Origin: Patescibacteria group bacterium
GTDB taxonomy: Bacteria; Patescibacteriota; Minisyncoccia; UBA6257; 02-FULL-45-10c
Length of the DNA: 52,172 nucleotides
Reading direction: 5' to 3'
Assembly (NCBI GenBank): GCA_018896875.1
Contig: JAHILT010000038.1
Location: forward strand, 1-52,172
Under the pieces are notes generated by a model. It worked only from the letters and a program-made list of their open reading frames with translations. It did not search any database and was not told the DNA's origin. This document shows positions 31,920-40,873 of this stretch, piece by piece (the stretch's first letter is position 1; each line of letters opens with the position of its first letter). The position numbers and the translations under genes are program-made.

Positions 31920-34343
31920 TTATATTTTTAATATATCTGAAAGAACTCCACTGGCTGTAACTTCTGCGCCTGCCCCAGGCCCTTGTATAATTAAAGGACA
32001 ATTTGGATATCGTTTTGTATAAAAAACAAAAATATTATCGGCTCCTCTTACAAATGCTAGTGGATTATCTTTAGATATTGATTCTAAGCAAGCCGAGGCT
32101 TTTCCATTCTCAAGTTTAGCTACGTAACGTAAAACTTTTTTGTCTTTCTGCACTTCTTCCAAAAGATTTTTAAAATGAAAATCATATTCTTTTAATTTTT
32201 CCATAAAACTACCTAGCTCTTTTATCTTTCTAAGTTTTTTTATTACCAAATTTTCTATTTTTACATCTGAAATATTCATATCCAGCCCTATCTCTCTAGC
32301 TAGTATCAAAAGTTTTCGTCCAACATCTAATCCATTTAAATCTTCTCTAGGATCTGGCTCTGTATATCCTAATGTTTTAGCCTTAATCACAATATCGCTG
32401 AAATTATCATTTTCCCCAAAACTATTTAATATATAACTTAAGGTTCCAGAAAAAATACCTTCAATCTTTACAATCTTATCTCCACTAGAAACTAAATCTT
32501 TTAAGGTAGATAATAATGGAAGTCCAGCGCCGACATTAGTTTCATATCCGAATTTTTTGTTATTTTTCGCTAAAATATCACGAAGTTCTTTGTATTTTTT
32601 AATCGGCAAAACATTAAATTTTTTATTAGGAGACACTATATTAAATCCAGCGTGCGCCATTTCAATATATTTGTTTGTAACAAAATCACTAGCCGTACAA
32701 TCAACGAATATTTTATTAGAAATATCCATATTTTTAATTTTTCTCATCCATTCTTTAAAATCAGCTAGGCTTCCTTTCTCTAGCGCTTTTTTCCAGTCAT
32801 TTAATTTAATTCCGCTTTCATCTAACAACATTTTTTTACTATTTATAATTCCGCACACCTTTAATAAATTATTATCCAATTCACAAATTTGTCTCAATAA
32901 CATTCCTCCGATATTACCAACTCCAACCAAAAAAATATTTTTAATGCCATTAAACACGAATCGATCATGTATTAAATTTAACGCTCTAATTTTGTCTTTG
33001 GTATTAACGGTCAAAGAGATACTTCTTTCTGACCCTCCTTGTGCAATAGCTGTAACGCTAATTTTATTGTCGCCTAAAATTCCAAATAAATTTCCAGAGA
33101 TACCGGGTGTTCCTCGCATTCCATCTCCCACAATAGAAATAACAACTTGATTAGGAATAAACTCTACGCTTACTGATTCATCTTTAGTTTCTTTTTTAAA
33201 CTCTACTCTTAAACTACGCAATGTTCTTTTTAGTTCTATCGTCTTTATGGCCAAACAAATTGTGTGTTCAGAAGATGCCTGAGAAATTAAAATAACATTT
33301 GATTTAGCTTTTTTAGTTGCTTCAAAAACTCTCGCCGCGCTACCAGGTATGCCCGCAAGACTTACTCCTTTAACAATAATCAAAGAAATATCTTCCATTA
33401 AAATCACCCCCTTAACCAATGGGTTTTGCGTAGCTGTTTTTTTTACTATCAAAGAACCATTCCCTAACGAGTTGAATGTGTTTTTTATTAAAATAGGTAT
33501 GCCTTTTTTAATCGCTGGCAACATAGTGGCTGGATGTATTACTTTGGCTCCAAAATAAGCCATCTCTACGGCTTCTTCATAGCTTATTTCGTTCAAAACA
33601 ACGGCGTTTTTAACTAATCTAGGGTCAGCACTCATAATCCCATCCACATCAGTCCAAATTTCTATAATTTTTACACCAAGAGCGACCCCCAAAATAGCTG
33701 CTGAGTAATCCGACCCTCCTCTACCTAAAGTAGTTGTTTCTCCTTTTTGAGTAGAACTTAGAAACCCTGTAATAATAGGAATTCCGACTTTATTTTTTGA
33801 TTTGCTAAAAAATTTTTTAATTAATTTATTTGTAGAATTAAAATTAACAGAAGCATTTATAAAAATATCATCTGTTTTAATAATTTCCCGGGCATCAACA
33901 AAATAACTTTTTTCTAAAAACTCGCTTTTTATATAATTAGCAATTATAAAAGCCGAAAATCTTTCACCAAAACTAGCTATAATATCCATTTCTTTGGGCA
34001 ACGCTTCTTTTCTTTTGGATATATTTTCTAAGATAATTGATAATTCATTTATCAAAGTTTCTACATATTTCAAAATTATTTTTTGATTAGCTTTTTTCTT
34101 GATTAATTTTTTTATAAATTTTATATGATGATTTTTTATTATTTCAACTTCTTTTTTACTATCTTTTCCCGCCACAGCTAATGAGGCACATTTTAAAAGA
34201 TGATCTGTAATTCCTTGAAAAGCCGAAACAACCACGGCTATATCATTTTTTTTAGACGCGTCTAAAATTATTTCGCTAGCCATTTTGACTCTTTCAGGAG
34301 TTCCTAGTGATGATCCGCCAAATTTTAATATTTTTGTAATCAT
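31920..34343 (-). CDS. thrA: Bifunctional aspartokinase / homoserine dehydrogenase
   Basis: An 807-aa fusion catalysing the first and third steps from aspartate to threonine. The aspartokinase domain (about 1-300) starts ITKILKFGGSSLGTPERV and includes TTLGRGGSDYSAAILG and EIWTDVDGIMSADPR. Two ACT regulatory segments follow (about 310-450; GVSLAGIPGSAARVFEA, GTPGISGNLFGIL), sites of amino-acid feedback in this family. The homoserine dehydrogenase domain (about 460-807) has FLVGVGNIGGMLL, ETNVGAGLPLLSTLKDLV and GIFSGTLSYILNSF. It is first in the cluster and its ATG lies just below a transcription attenuator. Confidence 0.96.
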   Translation of the reverse strand: MITKILKFGGSSLGTPERVKMASEIILDASKKNDIAVVVSAFQGITDHLLKCASLAVAGKDSKKEVEIIKNHHIKFIKKLIKKKANQKIILKYVETLINELSIILENISKRKEALPKEMDIIASFGERFSAFIIANYIKSEFLEKSYFVDAREIIKTDDIFINASVNFNSTNKLIKKFFSKSKNKVGIPIITGFLSSTQKGETTTLGRGGSDYSAAILGVALGVKIIEIWTDVDGIMSADPRLVKNAVVLNEISYEEAVEMAYFGAKVIHPATMLPAIKKGIPILIKNTFNSLGNGSLIVKKTATQNPLVKGVILMEDISLIIVKGVSLAGIPGSAARVFEATKKAKSNVILISQASSEHTICLAIKTIELKRTLRSLRVEFKKETKDESVSVEFIPNQVVISIVGDGMRGTPGISGNLFGILGDNKISVTAIAQGGSERSISLTVNTKDKIRALNLIHDRFVFNGIKNIFLVGVGNIGGMLLRQICELDNNLLKVCGIINSKKMLLDESGIKLNDWKKALEKGSLADFKEWMRKIKNMDISNKIFVDCTASDFVTNKYIEMAHAGFNIVSPNKKFNVLPIKKYKELRDILAKNNKKFGYETNVGAGLPLLSTLKDLVSSGDKIVKIEGIFSGTLSYILNSFGENDNFSDIVIKAKTLGYTEPDPREDLNGLDVGRKLLILAREIGLDMNISDVKIENLVIKKLRKIKELGSFMEKLKEYDFHFKNLLEEVQKDKKVLRYVAKLENGKASACLESISKDNPLAFVRGADNIFVFYTKRYPNCPLIIQGPGAGAEVTASGVLSDILKI

Positions 34344-34346
34344 ATA

Positions 34347-34410
34347 AACAAAAACCTCGATTTTTCGAGGTCGTAATTAATTAATATTTTAAATTTATAA
34401 CTACGACCTC
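34347..34410 (-). promoter_or_regulatory. Threonine-operon attenuator (terminator and antiterminator)
   Basis: On the minus strand, GAGGTCGTA at the end of the leader peptide gene (34402-34410) can pair over 9 bp with TACGACCTC (34367-34375). The second segment overlaps the 5' arm of the terminator CCTCGA-AAAA-TCGAGG (34355-34370), which is followed by a U-rich run ending just before the thrA ATG. The two structures exclude each other. A ribosome stalled at the Thr codons leaves GAGGTCGTA free and permits read-through; one that reaches the UAG stop masks it and allows termination. Confidence 0.88.
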
Positions 34411-34460
34411 AATAATGGGCTTAATGTTGTTGTAGTAGTTGTAGAAATAATTCTAAACAT
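34401..34460 (-). CDS. Threonine operon leader peptide (thrL-like)
   Basis: A 19-aa ORF reading MFRIISTTTTTTLSPLLRS, with six consecutive Thr codons (ACA ACT ACT ACA ACA ACA) just after two Ile codons. It resembles in design E. coli ThrL, which is also rich in Thr and Ile codons, although it differs in length and sequence. The UAG stop codon lies inside the antiterminator arm, the geometry needed for ribosome-mediated attenuation. TATTAT lies 7 nt before the ATG, so it is probably translated from a leaderless transcript. Longer in-frame upstream extensions exist but would start above the promoter. Confidence 0.87.
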   Translation of the reverse strand: MFRIISTTTTTTLSPLLRS

Positions 34461-34467
34461 TATCTTT

Positions 34468-34495
34468 ATAATACCAAACGATTTTTTATCGTCAA
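34468..34495 (-). promoter_or_regulatory. Promoter of the threonine operon
   Basis: TTGACG (34490-34495) and an extended -10 TGG-TATTAT (34468-34473) with a 16-nt spacer. The -10 box ends 7 nt before the leader-peptide ATG. Confidence 0.75.
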
Positions 34496-34520
34496 CCCCA
34501 TTTAAAATTATATTTATAAA

Positions 34521-34560
34521 AAGAAAAAGCGCCCCGAATATTAGTCTTAATCGGGGCGCT
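34521..34560 (-). terminator. Terminator of clpP (first copy)
   Basis: AGCGCCCCGA and TCGGGGCGCT form a GC-rich 10-bp stem with a 13-nt loop. On the minus strand it runs into CTTTTTCTT. It isolates clpP from the thr promoter. Confidence 0.88.
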
Positions 34561-34590
34561 GGTTGCGAAATGGAAACTAGTCCATGTTTA

Positions 34591-35229
34591 CTATCTCTTA
34601 ACAACTTTAGACACTATATCAACGAGCCCATATTCCTTGGCCTCTTCAGCAGACATATAATAATTACGTTCCATGTCTTTGTGTACCTCATCAAATGTCT
34701 TTCCTGTATGATCAGCTATAATTTGCGTTAAGATTCTCTTACTTATCTGCATCTCCTTAGCTTCAATTTCTATATCAGTCGCCTGACCAGAAATACCTCC
34801 ACCCATAATTAAAGGCTGGTGAATCATAATACGAGAGTTAGGTAAAGCAATACGCCTTCCTTTTGTCCCAGCCGCAAGTATTACGGCACCAAAAGACATC
34901 GCCATACCCATACAAATAGTAGAGATAGGGCTTTTTATATACTGCATAGTATCATAGACAGCCAGCCCCGCAGTTACCAAGCCACCAGGAGAATTAATAT
35001 GAAGACTAATGTCTTTTTCTTCGTCCTGCTGATCTAGAAAGAGAAGCTGGGCAATTAACAAGTCGGCAGAACTCGTAGTAAATACCCCATCTGGGTCACC
35101 TACAAAAATAATACGCTGACTCAAAAAATAAGAATAAATATCACGAGTCATTACAGCACCTAGATCTTTTGTAGTGACCATAGGAATTACACCCGTATCC
35201 AAGATTTTTCCATTTTTCTCGTTTTTCAT
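34591..35229 (-). CDS. clpP: ATP-dependent Clp protease proteolytic subunit, divergent paralog
   Basis: A 212-aa serine peptidase subunit. The nucleophile Ser lies in GMAMSFGAVILAAG (canonical GxAASMGA), the His in IMIHQPLI, and the Asp region reads HKDMERNYYMSAEEA, where the usual RDTERD is changed to KDMERN. The N-terminus (residues 1-30) is longer than in the second copy. It assembles into the degradation chamber fed by ClpX or ClpC. The second clpP at 36710 is more canonical, so a mixed ClpP1P2 ring is possible. The GGGAGG Shine-Dalgarno supports the start. It is divergent from tig. Confidence 0.93.
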   Translation of the reverse strand: MKNEKNGKILDTGVIPMVTTKDLGAVMTRDIYSYFLSQRIIFVGDPDGVFTTSSADLLIAQLLFLDQQDEEKDISLHINSPGGLVTAGLAVYDTMQYIKSPISTICMGMAMSFGAVILAAGTKGRRIALPNSRIMIHQPLIMGGGISGQATDIEIEAKEMQISKRILTQIIADHTGKTFDEVHKDMERNYYMSAEEAKEYGLVDIVSKVVKR

Positions 35230-35431
35230 AAAGCCTCCCTTTTTCAGTTAGAATAATAAGTTTCAATTTCATATAAGGCAATTTCAAGCTTCTGATTTGA
35301 GAGTAAAATAAAAAACAAGACTCGTCAACAGGAGAAATCATTAATAAAGAAATTGTTTTTTAAAAAATAATTTTCTTGATATTATTTGATTTATAAGTAT
35401 TATTAAAGAATAAATAACTAATTAATAATTT

Positions 35432-36568
35432 ATGAAATATACACATAAAAATTTGCCTGGATCAGTTAAGCATCTTGAAATTAATTTCGGCGGAGACGAG
35501 TTCGCTAAATATTGGCAAACTGTTTACGATAAAGCCGTCAAAGAAGTAGATATAAAAGGATTTCGTAAGGGGTCTGCGCCTAAAGAAGTAGCTGACAAAG
35601 CAGTTAATAAAGACGAAGTATTTAGTAATGCTTCTGTTAATGCTGTCCGTGAAATTTTAAAACAAATAACAGAAGAAAATGGATGGGAAATTGTAGATCA
35701 GCCCAAGATCGACGTAGAAGAAAAAGGCAAGGATTTTATTTTTAAAATTGATTTAACCATTTTTCCCGAAGTATTTTTAAAGGATTACAAAAAGATTGCC
35801 AAAAATATTTTTTCTGAAAAAAAAGAATCTTCCGTTTCTGAAAAAGAAGTTCAAGAAGCCATTGATTGGATTCTAAATTCTAGAGCTAAGATTGTGCGAT
35901 CTTTTAAGCCAGCCGAGATTGGCAATGTAGTAAATATTGATTATAAAGGAAAAAATGACCAGTTTATTTTAGGTCAATCTAGAATAGAAAAAAACTTTGA
36001 TAAAAAAATTGTTGGACATAAAGATGGAGAAGAATTTGATGGCATTAAGTTAAATTCTGTTTTTGAACGCCAACTTCCAGAATTAAACGACGAGCTTGTT
36101 AAAACACTGGGACATTTTAAAACTGTTGATGATTTAAAAAAGAGTATAAACGAAGGGATTTCAAAAGAGAAAGCACTTAAAGAGGTAGAAAAACTAAGAA
36201 TTAAGATTCTAGAAGAAATAATAAAAAATTCTAAAATTGATATTCCTCAAATAATGATTGATAGAACATTAGCAGGAATGCTAGAAGAATATAAAATGTA
36301 TGTTAAGCAAGACTTTAAAGAAGACGATGCTAAGAAAAAACTAGAGCCAGAAGCTAAGAAAAAAGTGGCTTCCAATTTAATACTTTACAAAATAGCTAAG
36401 ATCGAAAAACTAGAGCCGGAACCAGAAGAAGTTGAAATTGAATCTAGCAAGATATTAAGTTCTTTGCGCCCAGAAGAAGCTGTTAGGATAGACAAAGAAA
36501 GAATTCATAATTATAGTTATGACATACTTAAAAATAAAAAGGTTTTTGAATTTTTAGAATCATGTTAA
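35432..36568 (+). CDS. tig: Trigger factor chaperone with reduced PPIase domain
   Basis: A 378-aa ribosome-bound chaperone. The signature GFRKGSAPKEVAD (about residues 44-56) is the ribosome-docking loop. The FKBP-like middle (about 160-210) is short: VVNIDYKGKNDQFILGQ then IVGHKDGEEF. The usual ~85-residue PPIase domain is cut to roughly half. The helical C-terminal chaperone arms (about 215-378) are kept. The family is usually ~430 aa. It lies between two clpP genes, as tig-clpP-clpX clusters do elsewhere, but clpX is missing from this window. It is followed by element B copy 3. Confidence 0.92.
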   Translation: MKYTHKNLPGSVKHLEINFGGDEFAKYWQTVYDKAVKEVDIKGFRKGSAPKEVADKAVNKDEVFSNASVNAVREILKQITEENGWEIVDQPKIDVEEKGKDFIFKIDLTIFPEVFLKDYKKIAKNIFSEKKESSVSEKEVQEAIDWILNSRAKIVRSFKPAEIGNVVNIDYKGKNDQFILGQSRIEKNFDKKIVGHKDGEEFDGIKLNSVFERQLPELNDELVKTLGHFKTVDDLKKSINEGISKEKALKEVEKLRIKILEEIIKNSKIDIPQIMIDRTLAGMLEEYKMYVKQDFKEDDAKKKLEPEAKKKVASNLILYKIAKIEKLEPEPEEVEIESSKILSSLRPEEAVRIDKERIHNYSYDILKNKKVFEFLESC

Positions 36569-36584
36569 AATAATAAAATTATGA

Positions 36585-36711
36585 ATCCCGCACATAACGA
36601 AGACTATTCTTAGTGGGATAATAGCTTAGAAAAAATAATAAGTCGTATAAATTAACATAAAATAACAAAGTCAGAGAAAATCTTATTTCCAGTCTTTGTT
36701 ATGTGTGGGAT
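36585..36711 (+). repeat. Element B copy 3: inverted repeat with ATG of clpP
   Basis: The left arm ATCCCGCACATAACGAAGAC then T (36585-36605) pairs over 21 bp with AGTCTTTGTTATGTGTGGGA then T (36691-36711). Two positions are G-U wobbles on the plus strand, which would be A-C mismatches on the other strand. The arm ends in GGGATGAAC, and that ATG (36710) starts clpP. The interior shares AATAAGTCG with copy 2. Confidence 0.85.
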
Positions 36712-37312
36712 GAACGAAAAAAACGAATATTTAATTCCAACAGTTATAGAAAAAAGTTCTGCAGGAGAACGAGCTTATGATATTTATTCTCGTCTTTTAA
36801 AAGAAAGGATAATATTTTTAGCTGGACCAATAAATGACGCTATTGCTAATACGGTTGTGGCTCAATTACTTTTTTTAGAACATGAAAATCCTAAAAAAGA
36901 TATTAAGCTTTACATTAATTCTCCTGGTGGATCTATCACTGCAGGACTAGCTATTTACGATACAATGCAATATGTTAAATGTGATGTTTCTACTATTTGT
37001 ATCGGCATAGCAGCTTCTATGGGAGCAGTTCTTTTAGCTGCTGGATCTAAGGGGAAAAGATTTGCGCTCCCTAATTCTGAAGTATTGATTCACCAAGTAA
37101 TGGTAGAAGGGATTGGAGGACAGGCCACGGAAATTGAAATAAGCGCCAAACATATTTTAAAAATGAGAGAAAGACTTAATCAATTATTAGTCAAACATAC
37201 AAACCGTCCTTTATTAAAGATACAAAGAGACACAGAAAGAGATTACTGGCTTACTGCTCAAGAAGCTAAAGAATATAATTTAGTAGATAAGATAATTAAA
37301 ACAAAAAATTAG
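36710..37312 (+). CDS. clpP: ATP-dependent Clp protease proteolytic subunit, canonical copy
   Basis: About 200 aa. The start MNEKNEYLIPTVIEKSSAGERAYDIYSRLL (first part shown in pieces) matches canonical ClpP. The Ser lies in IGIAASMGAVLLAAG, the His in VLIHQVMV and the Asp in IQRDTERDYWLT, so the triad is complete. I choose ATG 36710, which sits in the right arm of element B; an earlier in-frame ATG at 36701 is in the same arm but adds only MCG. No Shine-Dalgarno is visible, as the start codon itself would be paired in the RNA hairpin. Confidence 0.93.
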   Translation: MNEKNEYLIPTVIEKSSAGERAYDIYSRLLKERIIFLAGPINDAIANTVVAQLLFLEHENPKKDIKLYINSPGGSITAGLAIYDTMQYVKCDVSTICIGIAASMGAVLLAAGSKGKRFALPNSEVLIHQVMVEGIGGQATEIEISAKHILKMRERLNQLLVKHTNRPLLKIQRDTERDYWLTAQEAKEYNLVDKIIKTKN

Positions 37313-37330
37313 TTTAAGTATTATATAATA

Positions 37331-38503
37331 CTACAATCCTAATTTAGTATAAATAGACTTTATTCCATTATAAGAAGTAGATATTATAAGTAAATTGTCT
37401 TCTGTCCATCCATAATTCAAAGCGGCTCCTGTCTCGCCAAAAGCGATATATCGTGTTGATTGTTCGTTAGCACTACCATCTTTAAATCCAGCAACAGATT
37501 GAGAGCCTGGATTAGATATATATAAATTGGATAAATTATCAGAACTTTCTATTTTATCGGTTATTAAAGTCTGGATTGATGCAACATCAGCCCCTTCTTT
37601 AATTTTAGCAATTATTCCTAACCAAATCCCATTCTCATCATAAAAAAGAACACTAGTAAAATCTTCTTCAAATAATAGTTCTAATTCCTCGCTAGAAAAT
37701 TCTGATAAAAACATTGGAAAAATGCTAGAAAACACTAACTGCCCACCTTCATCAGAAAGAATTACTTCTTTTAACGAAACTTCTGTTTCTGGTTTATTTT
37801 CAGCTTCACTTATCAATAAATCTCTTATTGAACTTAAGCTAGTAGAAGCAACTAACGTAAGACGAGCTGTTAAATCTGGATCGATGATCAAATAAGATAT
37901 GTGTGTTTTTTTGACTATAGGTGGAATAATTATTTCTGGAATTGCTGGAGCTATTTCTTCTGATGAAGTAGCAAAAATATCTTCGTCTAAATCATCACCT
38001 ATAATTCCTGGAATAGGAATTATCTCATTTACGGGCACTTCTGGTACTATTGGCACTACAATTGGTTCTGTTTGTGCTACTTCAGAGTTAATTGGAGTAG
38101 TATTAGAAATTACCGGTTGAGCAAATATTGGATAAATATAAACATAACCAACATAAGCAACAGTGGCCACTAATAATGTTAAAATGGTAAGTAAAACTAT
38201 AAGTTTAGTTTTGCTTTTAGGTTGCTCATTAATAATAGGAGGAGATGTCGTCTCGACATTATTTTCAGCGCTTATCATATTATCTTCATTTGAAGAAGTA
38301 TTAAAATCTACAGAAGATTCGCTCTTAATTTCAGGAGGAGTAAAAGCCTGTGGAACCACTTGTTCTCCGCCAGCTTCTTTTACTGATTCAATATCAGACT
38401 CCATTGTTCTTAAGGTTATTTCTGGAGGTGGCGAAGAAGGAGGTATAGGAGCACCATTATTATTAACCTCGCCATTGTTTTGCTGATTTAAATTTTCGTC
38501 CAT
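37331..38503 (-). CDS. Hypothetical single-pass membrane protein with proline-rich N-terminus
   Basis: A 390-aa protein. The N-terminal cytoplasmic part (1-98) is low complexity, rich in Pro, Glu, Asn and Ser (for example APIPPSSPPPEITL). One TM helix (about 99-122, LIVLLTILTLLVATVAYVGYVYIY) is followed by a second Pro/Ile/Glu-rich linker and a ~170-aa extracytoplasmic domain with a regular alpha/beta look (about 200-390). No known motif. Such layouts are common in CPR, but the function is not known to me. TATAAT lies about 45 nt upstream. Confidence 0.72.
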   Translation of the reverse strand: MDENLNQQNNGEVNNNGAPIPPSSPPPEITLRTMESDIESVKEAGGEQVVPQAFTPPEIKSESSVDFNTSSNEDNMISAENNVETTSPPIINEQPKSKTKLIVLLTILTLLVATVAYVGYVYIYPIFAQPVISNTTPINSEVAQTEPIVVPIVPEVPVNEIIPIPGIIGDDLDEDIFATSSEEIAPAIPEIIIPPIVKKTHISYLIIDPDLTARLTLVASTSLSSIRDLLISEAENKPETEVSLKEVILSDEGGQLVFSSIFPMFLSEFSSEELELLFEEDFTSVLFYDENGIWLGIIAKIKEGADVASIQTLITDKIESSDNLSNLYISNPGSQSVAGFKDGSANEQSTRYIAFGETGAALNYGWTEDNLLIISTSYNGIKSIYTKLGL

Positions 38504-38574
38504 ATTAAAATATATTTTTATTAATTAACGACTTGTAAATTTATTATACTATCTTAGTATACCACTCCAAAAAT

Positions 38575-38608
38575 AAAAAACACTATCAATATGTGGATAG
38601 TGTTTTTT
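38575..38608 (-). terminator. Terminator of pnp
   Basis: AAAAAACACTATC, an 8-nt loop and GATAGTGTTTTTT form a hairpin flanked by A and T tracts. It lies 16 nt beyond the pnp stop codon. Confidence 0.85.
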
Positions 38609-38623
38609 ATTTAAAAAATTATT

Positions 38624-40747
38624 TTAATCAGAAGCCTTAATGGCTTTTAACGATAAACTTACTTTGCCATTTTCTGAACGGATAACTTTGGCTCTTACAA
38701 AATCGCCAAGCTTAACCACGTCTTCAACTTTCTTAACAAAGCCATCTTTCAGTTCCGAGACATGAATCATCCCGTCTTTTCCTGGACCAATTTCAAGAAT
38801 TGCGCCAAAATCTAATATTTTTATAATATTCCCTTCTACTATTTGACCAACCTCTAAGTCGTTAACTATAAGCTCAACTTGTTTTAATGCAGCCTCAGCT
38901 ATCTCCTTACTAGAACCAGACACATAAACCTTGCCACTTTGGTCAATATCTATAGAAGTAGCTCCCGTAGAAGCGATTATTCCATTAATAACTTTTCCTC
39001 CAGGGCCAATAACTTCTCCGATTTTTTCAGGATTAATATCAATAACAAAAACAACTGGGGCAAATTTAGAGACTTCTTTACGAGGTTCCGCAAGAGCTCC
39101 TTGTATAGTTTTTAGAATATGCAATCTAGCTTCTTTACCCTTGATTAAAACTTTTTCTATTATTTCTAAATCTACACCTTGTATTTTTACATCCATTTGA
39201 ATAGCTGTGATACCTTCTTCCGTCCCAGCTACCTTAAAATCCATATCGCCATAATGATCCTCTGGTCCTTGAATATCAGTTAAAATCTTATAATCATTAC
39301 TTTTATCATCTGCAATAAGCCCCATAGCTATTCCTGCTGGCGTCCTTTTTATAGGAACACCTGCATCCATTAAAGATAAACCACCAGCACAAACCGTGGC
39401 CATTGAAGACGATCCATTTGAAGATAAAATTTCAGAAACAACTCTGATAGTATAAGGAAAATTTTCTTTTGAAGGGATAAGCGGTTTTAAAGCTTTTTCC
39501 GCCAAAGAACCATGTCCTATATCTCTTCTCCCTGGTCCTCTAAATGGACCAATTTCTCCAACAGAATAAGGAGGAAAATTATAATGAAGTATAAATCTTT
39601 TCTTCCCTGAAAAATCAACTGTATCTAAAAGTTGCTCAGCGCCCGGAGGAGCTATAGTAGTAAGAGCTAAAGATTGAGTCCCACCTCTTACAAATAAAGC
39701 TGATCCATGAACACGACTTAAAATTCCAGCTTCTGCATAAAGATCACGTACTTCATCAAGCTTTCTATTGTCAGGTCTTTTTTCTTCTTGAAGTATTTTG
39801 CTATGTAAAATTCCATCTAATTTTAATTCAAGAAAAACATCAGCTGCAATCATATCTTTTTCTTCCGCTCCACCTTCAATTAACATTTTTTTCATTCCGT
39901 CTTTAATTTCACTCAACATCTCACTGCTTTTTTCTTTATCTGGATTATAAAATGCTGTTTCTAATTTATCTCCCAAAAAATTATTAATTTTTTCTTCAAT
40001 ATCTTTTTCAGGAATAGCTAAATAAACTTCTTCTTTAGGAATAGATAATTCTTTTATAATTTCTTCTTCAAATTTTATTAATTCAATAATCTGTTTTTGG
40101 GCTAAATCAAATCCACCAAGAATATCCTTCTCTCCAGCTTCGTCTCCTCCTAACTCAACCATATTAATTTTATCCTTTGTCCCAGCGATAAAAGCATCAA
40201 AATCCAAATTATTTTCTTCATTATTTAATTCAGAAATAGTTGGATTAATTATAATATCATTACTTCCTTTTATTTTAGCTATTTTTACTCCAGCCACAGG
40301 ACCATTCCAAGGAATTCTAGAAACAGCTAATGCCACCGAAGCTGTCATTAGACTTATAAATTCTGGGTCATTAGATCCATCTATTTGAAGCGTAGTAATA
40401 ACCACTTGTACTTGACGACGCATTGCGGAATTAAAAAGAGGTCTAATAGTTCTGTCTACTATACGCCCAGATAAGACAGCTTTATCAGAAGACTTTCCTT
40501 CTCTACGCATAAATCTACTTCCTAAAATTTTTCCTATAGCATAAAACTTTTCCTCATAGTTAACCATTAATGGAAAATAATCCATGCCTTTTTTGTCTTC
40601 TTTCCCCATGACTACCGTGGCTAAAACTATCGTCTCTCCATATTTACCAATAATAGCTGCGTCTGCTTGTTCTCCTATTTTAGAAGTTTCAAAAGATAAC
40701 GGTCTGCCAGCAAACTCTGTGCTAAATACTTTTTTATTTATTTCCAT
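38624..40747 (-). CDS. pnp: Polyribonucleotide nucleotidyltransferase (PNPase)
   Basis: A 707-aa phosphorolytic 3'-5' exoribonuclease. Two RNase PH-like domains are present: the first has GRPLSFETSKIGEQADAA and RRVIDRTIRPLF-like GRIVDRTIRPLFNS, the second has RPDNRKLDEVRDLYAE and the catalytic SSNGSSSMATVCAGGL. A KH domain follows (EVIGPGGKVINGIIASTGA, about 570-585), then a C-terminal S1 domain (VGQIVEGNIIKILDFGAILEI). Its length is standard. It is the third gene of the rpsO-labA-pnp cluster, an arrangement that keeps the classic rpsO-pnp linkage. Confidence 0.97.
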   Translation of the reverse strand: MEINKKVFSTEFAGRPLSFETSKIGEQADAAIIGKYGETIVLATVVMGKEDKKGMDYFPLMVNYEEKFYAIGKILGSRFMRREGKSSDKAVLSGRIVDRTIRPLFNSAMRRQVQVVITTLQIDGSNDPEFISLMTASVALAVSRIPWNGPVAGVKIAKIKGSNDIIINPTISELNNEENNLDFDAFIAGTKDKINMVELGGDEAGEKDILGGFDLAQKQIIELIKFEEEIIKELSIPKEEVYLAIPEKDIEEKINNFLGDKLETAFYNPDKEKSSEMLSEIKDGMKKMLIEGGAEEKDMIAADVFLELKLDGILHSKILQEEKRPDNRKLDEVRDLYAEAGILSRVHGSALFVRGGTQSLALTTIAPPGAEQLLDTVDFSGKKRFILHYNFPPYSVGEIGPFRGPGRRDIGHGSLAEKALKPLIPSKENFPYTIRVVSEILSSNGSSSMATVCAGGLSLMDAGVPIKRTPAGIAMGLIADDKSNDYKILTDIQGPEDHYGDMDFKVAGTEEGITAIQMDVKIQGVDLEIIEKVLIKGKEARLHILKTIQGALAEPRKEVSKFAPVVFVIDINPEKIGEVIGPGGKVINGIIASTGATSIDIDQSGKVYVSGSSKEIAEAALKQVELIVNDLEVGQIVEGNIIKILDFGAILEIGPGKDGMIHVSELKDGFVKKVEDVVKLGDFVRAKVIRSENGKVSLSLKAIKASD

Positions 40748-40873
40748 AATATTTTTTTATGAAAGCACGAAACTATATAAAAATATAAAATTTAATATTT
40801 TATATTTTTATATAACCTCGTAATTTCATACATTAATTATATTTTTGTTTTTACGACTTTGTTGATTTCTTTT

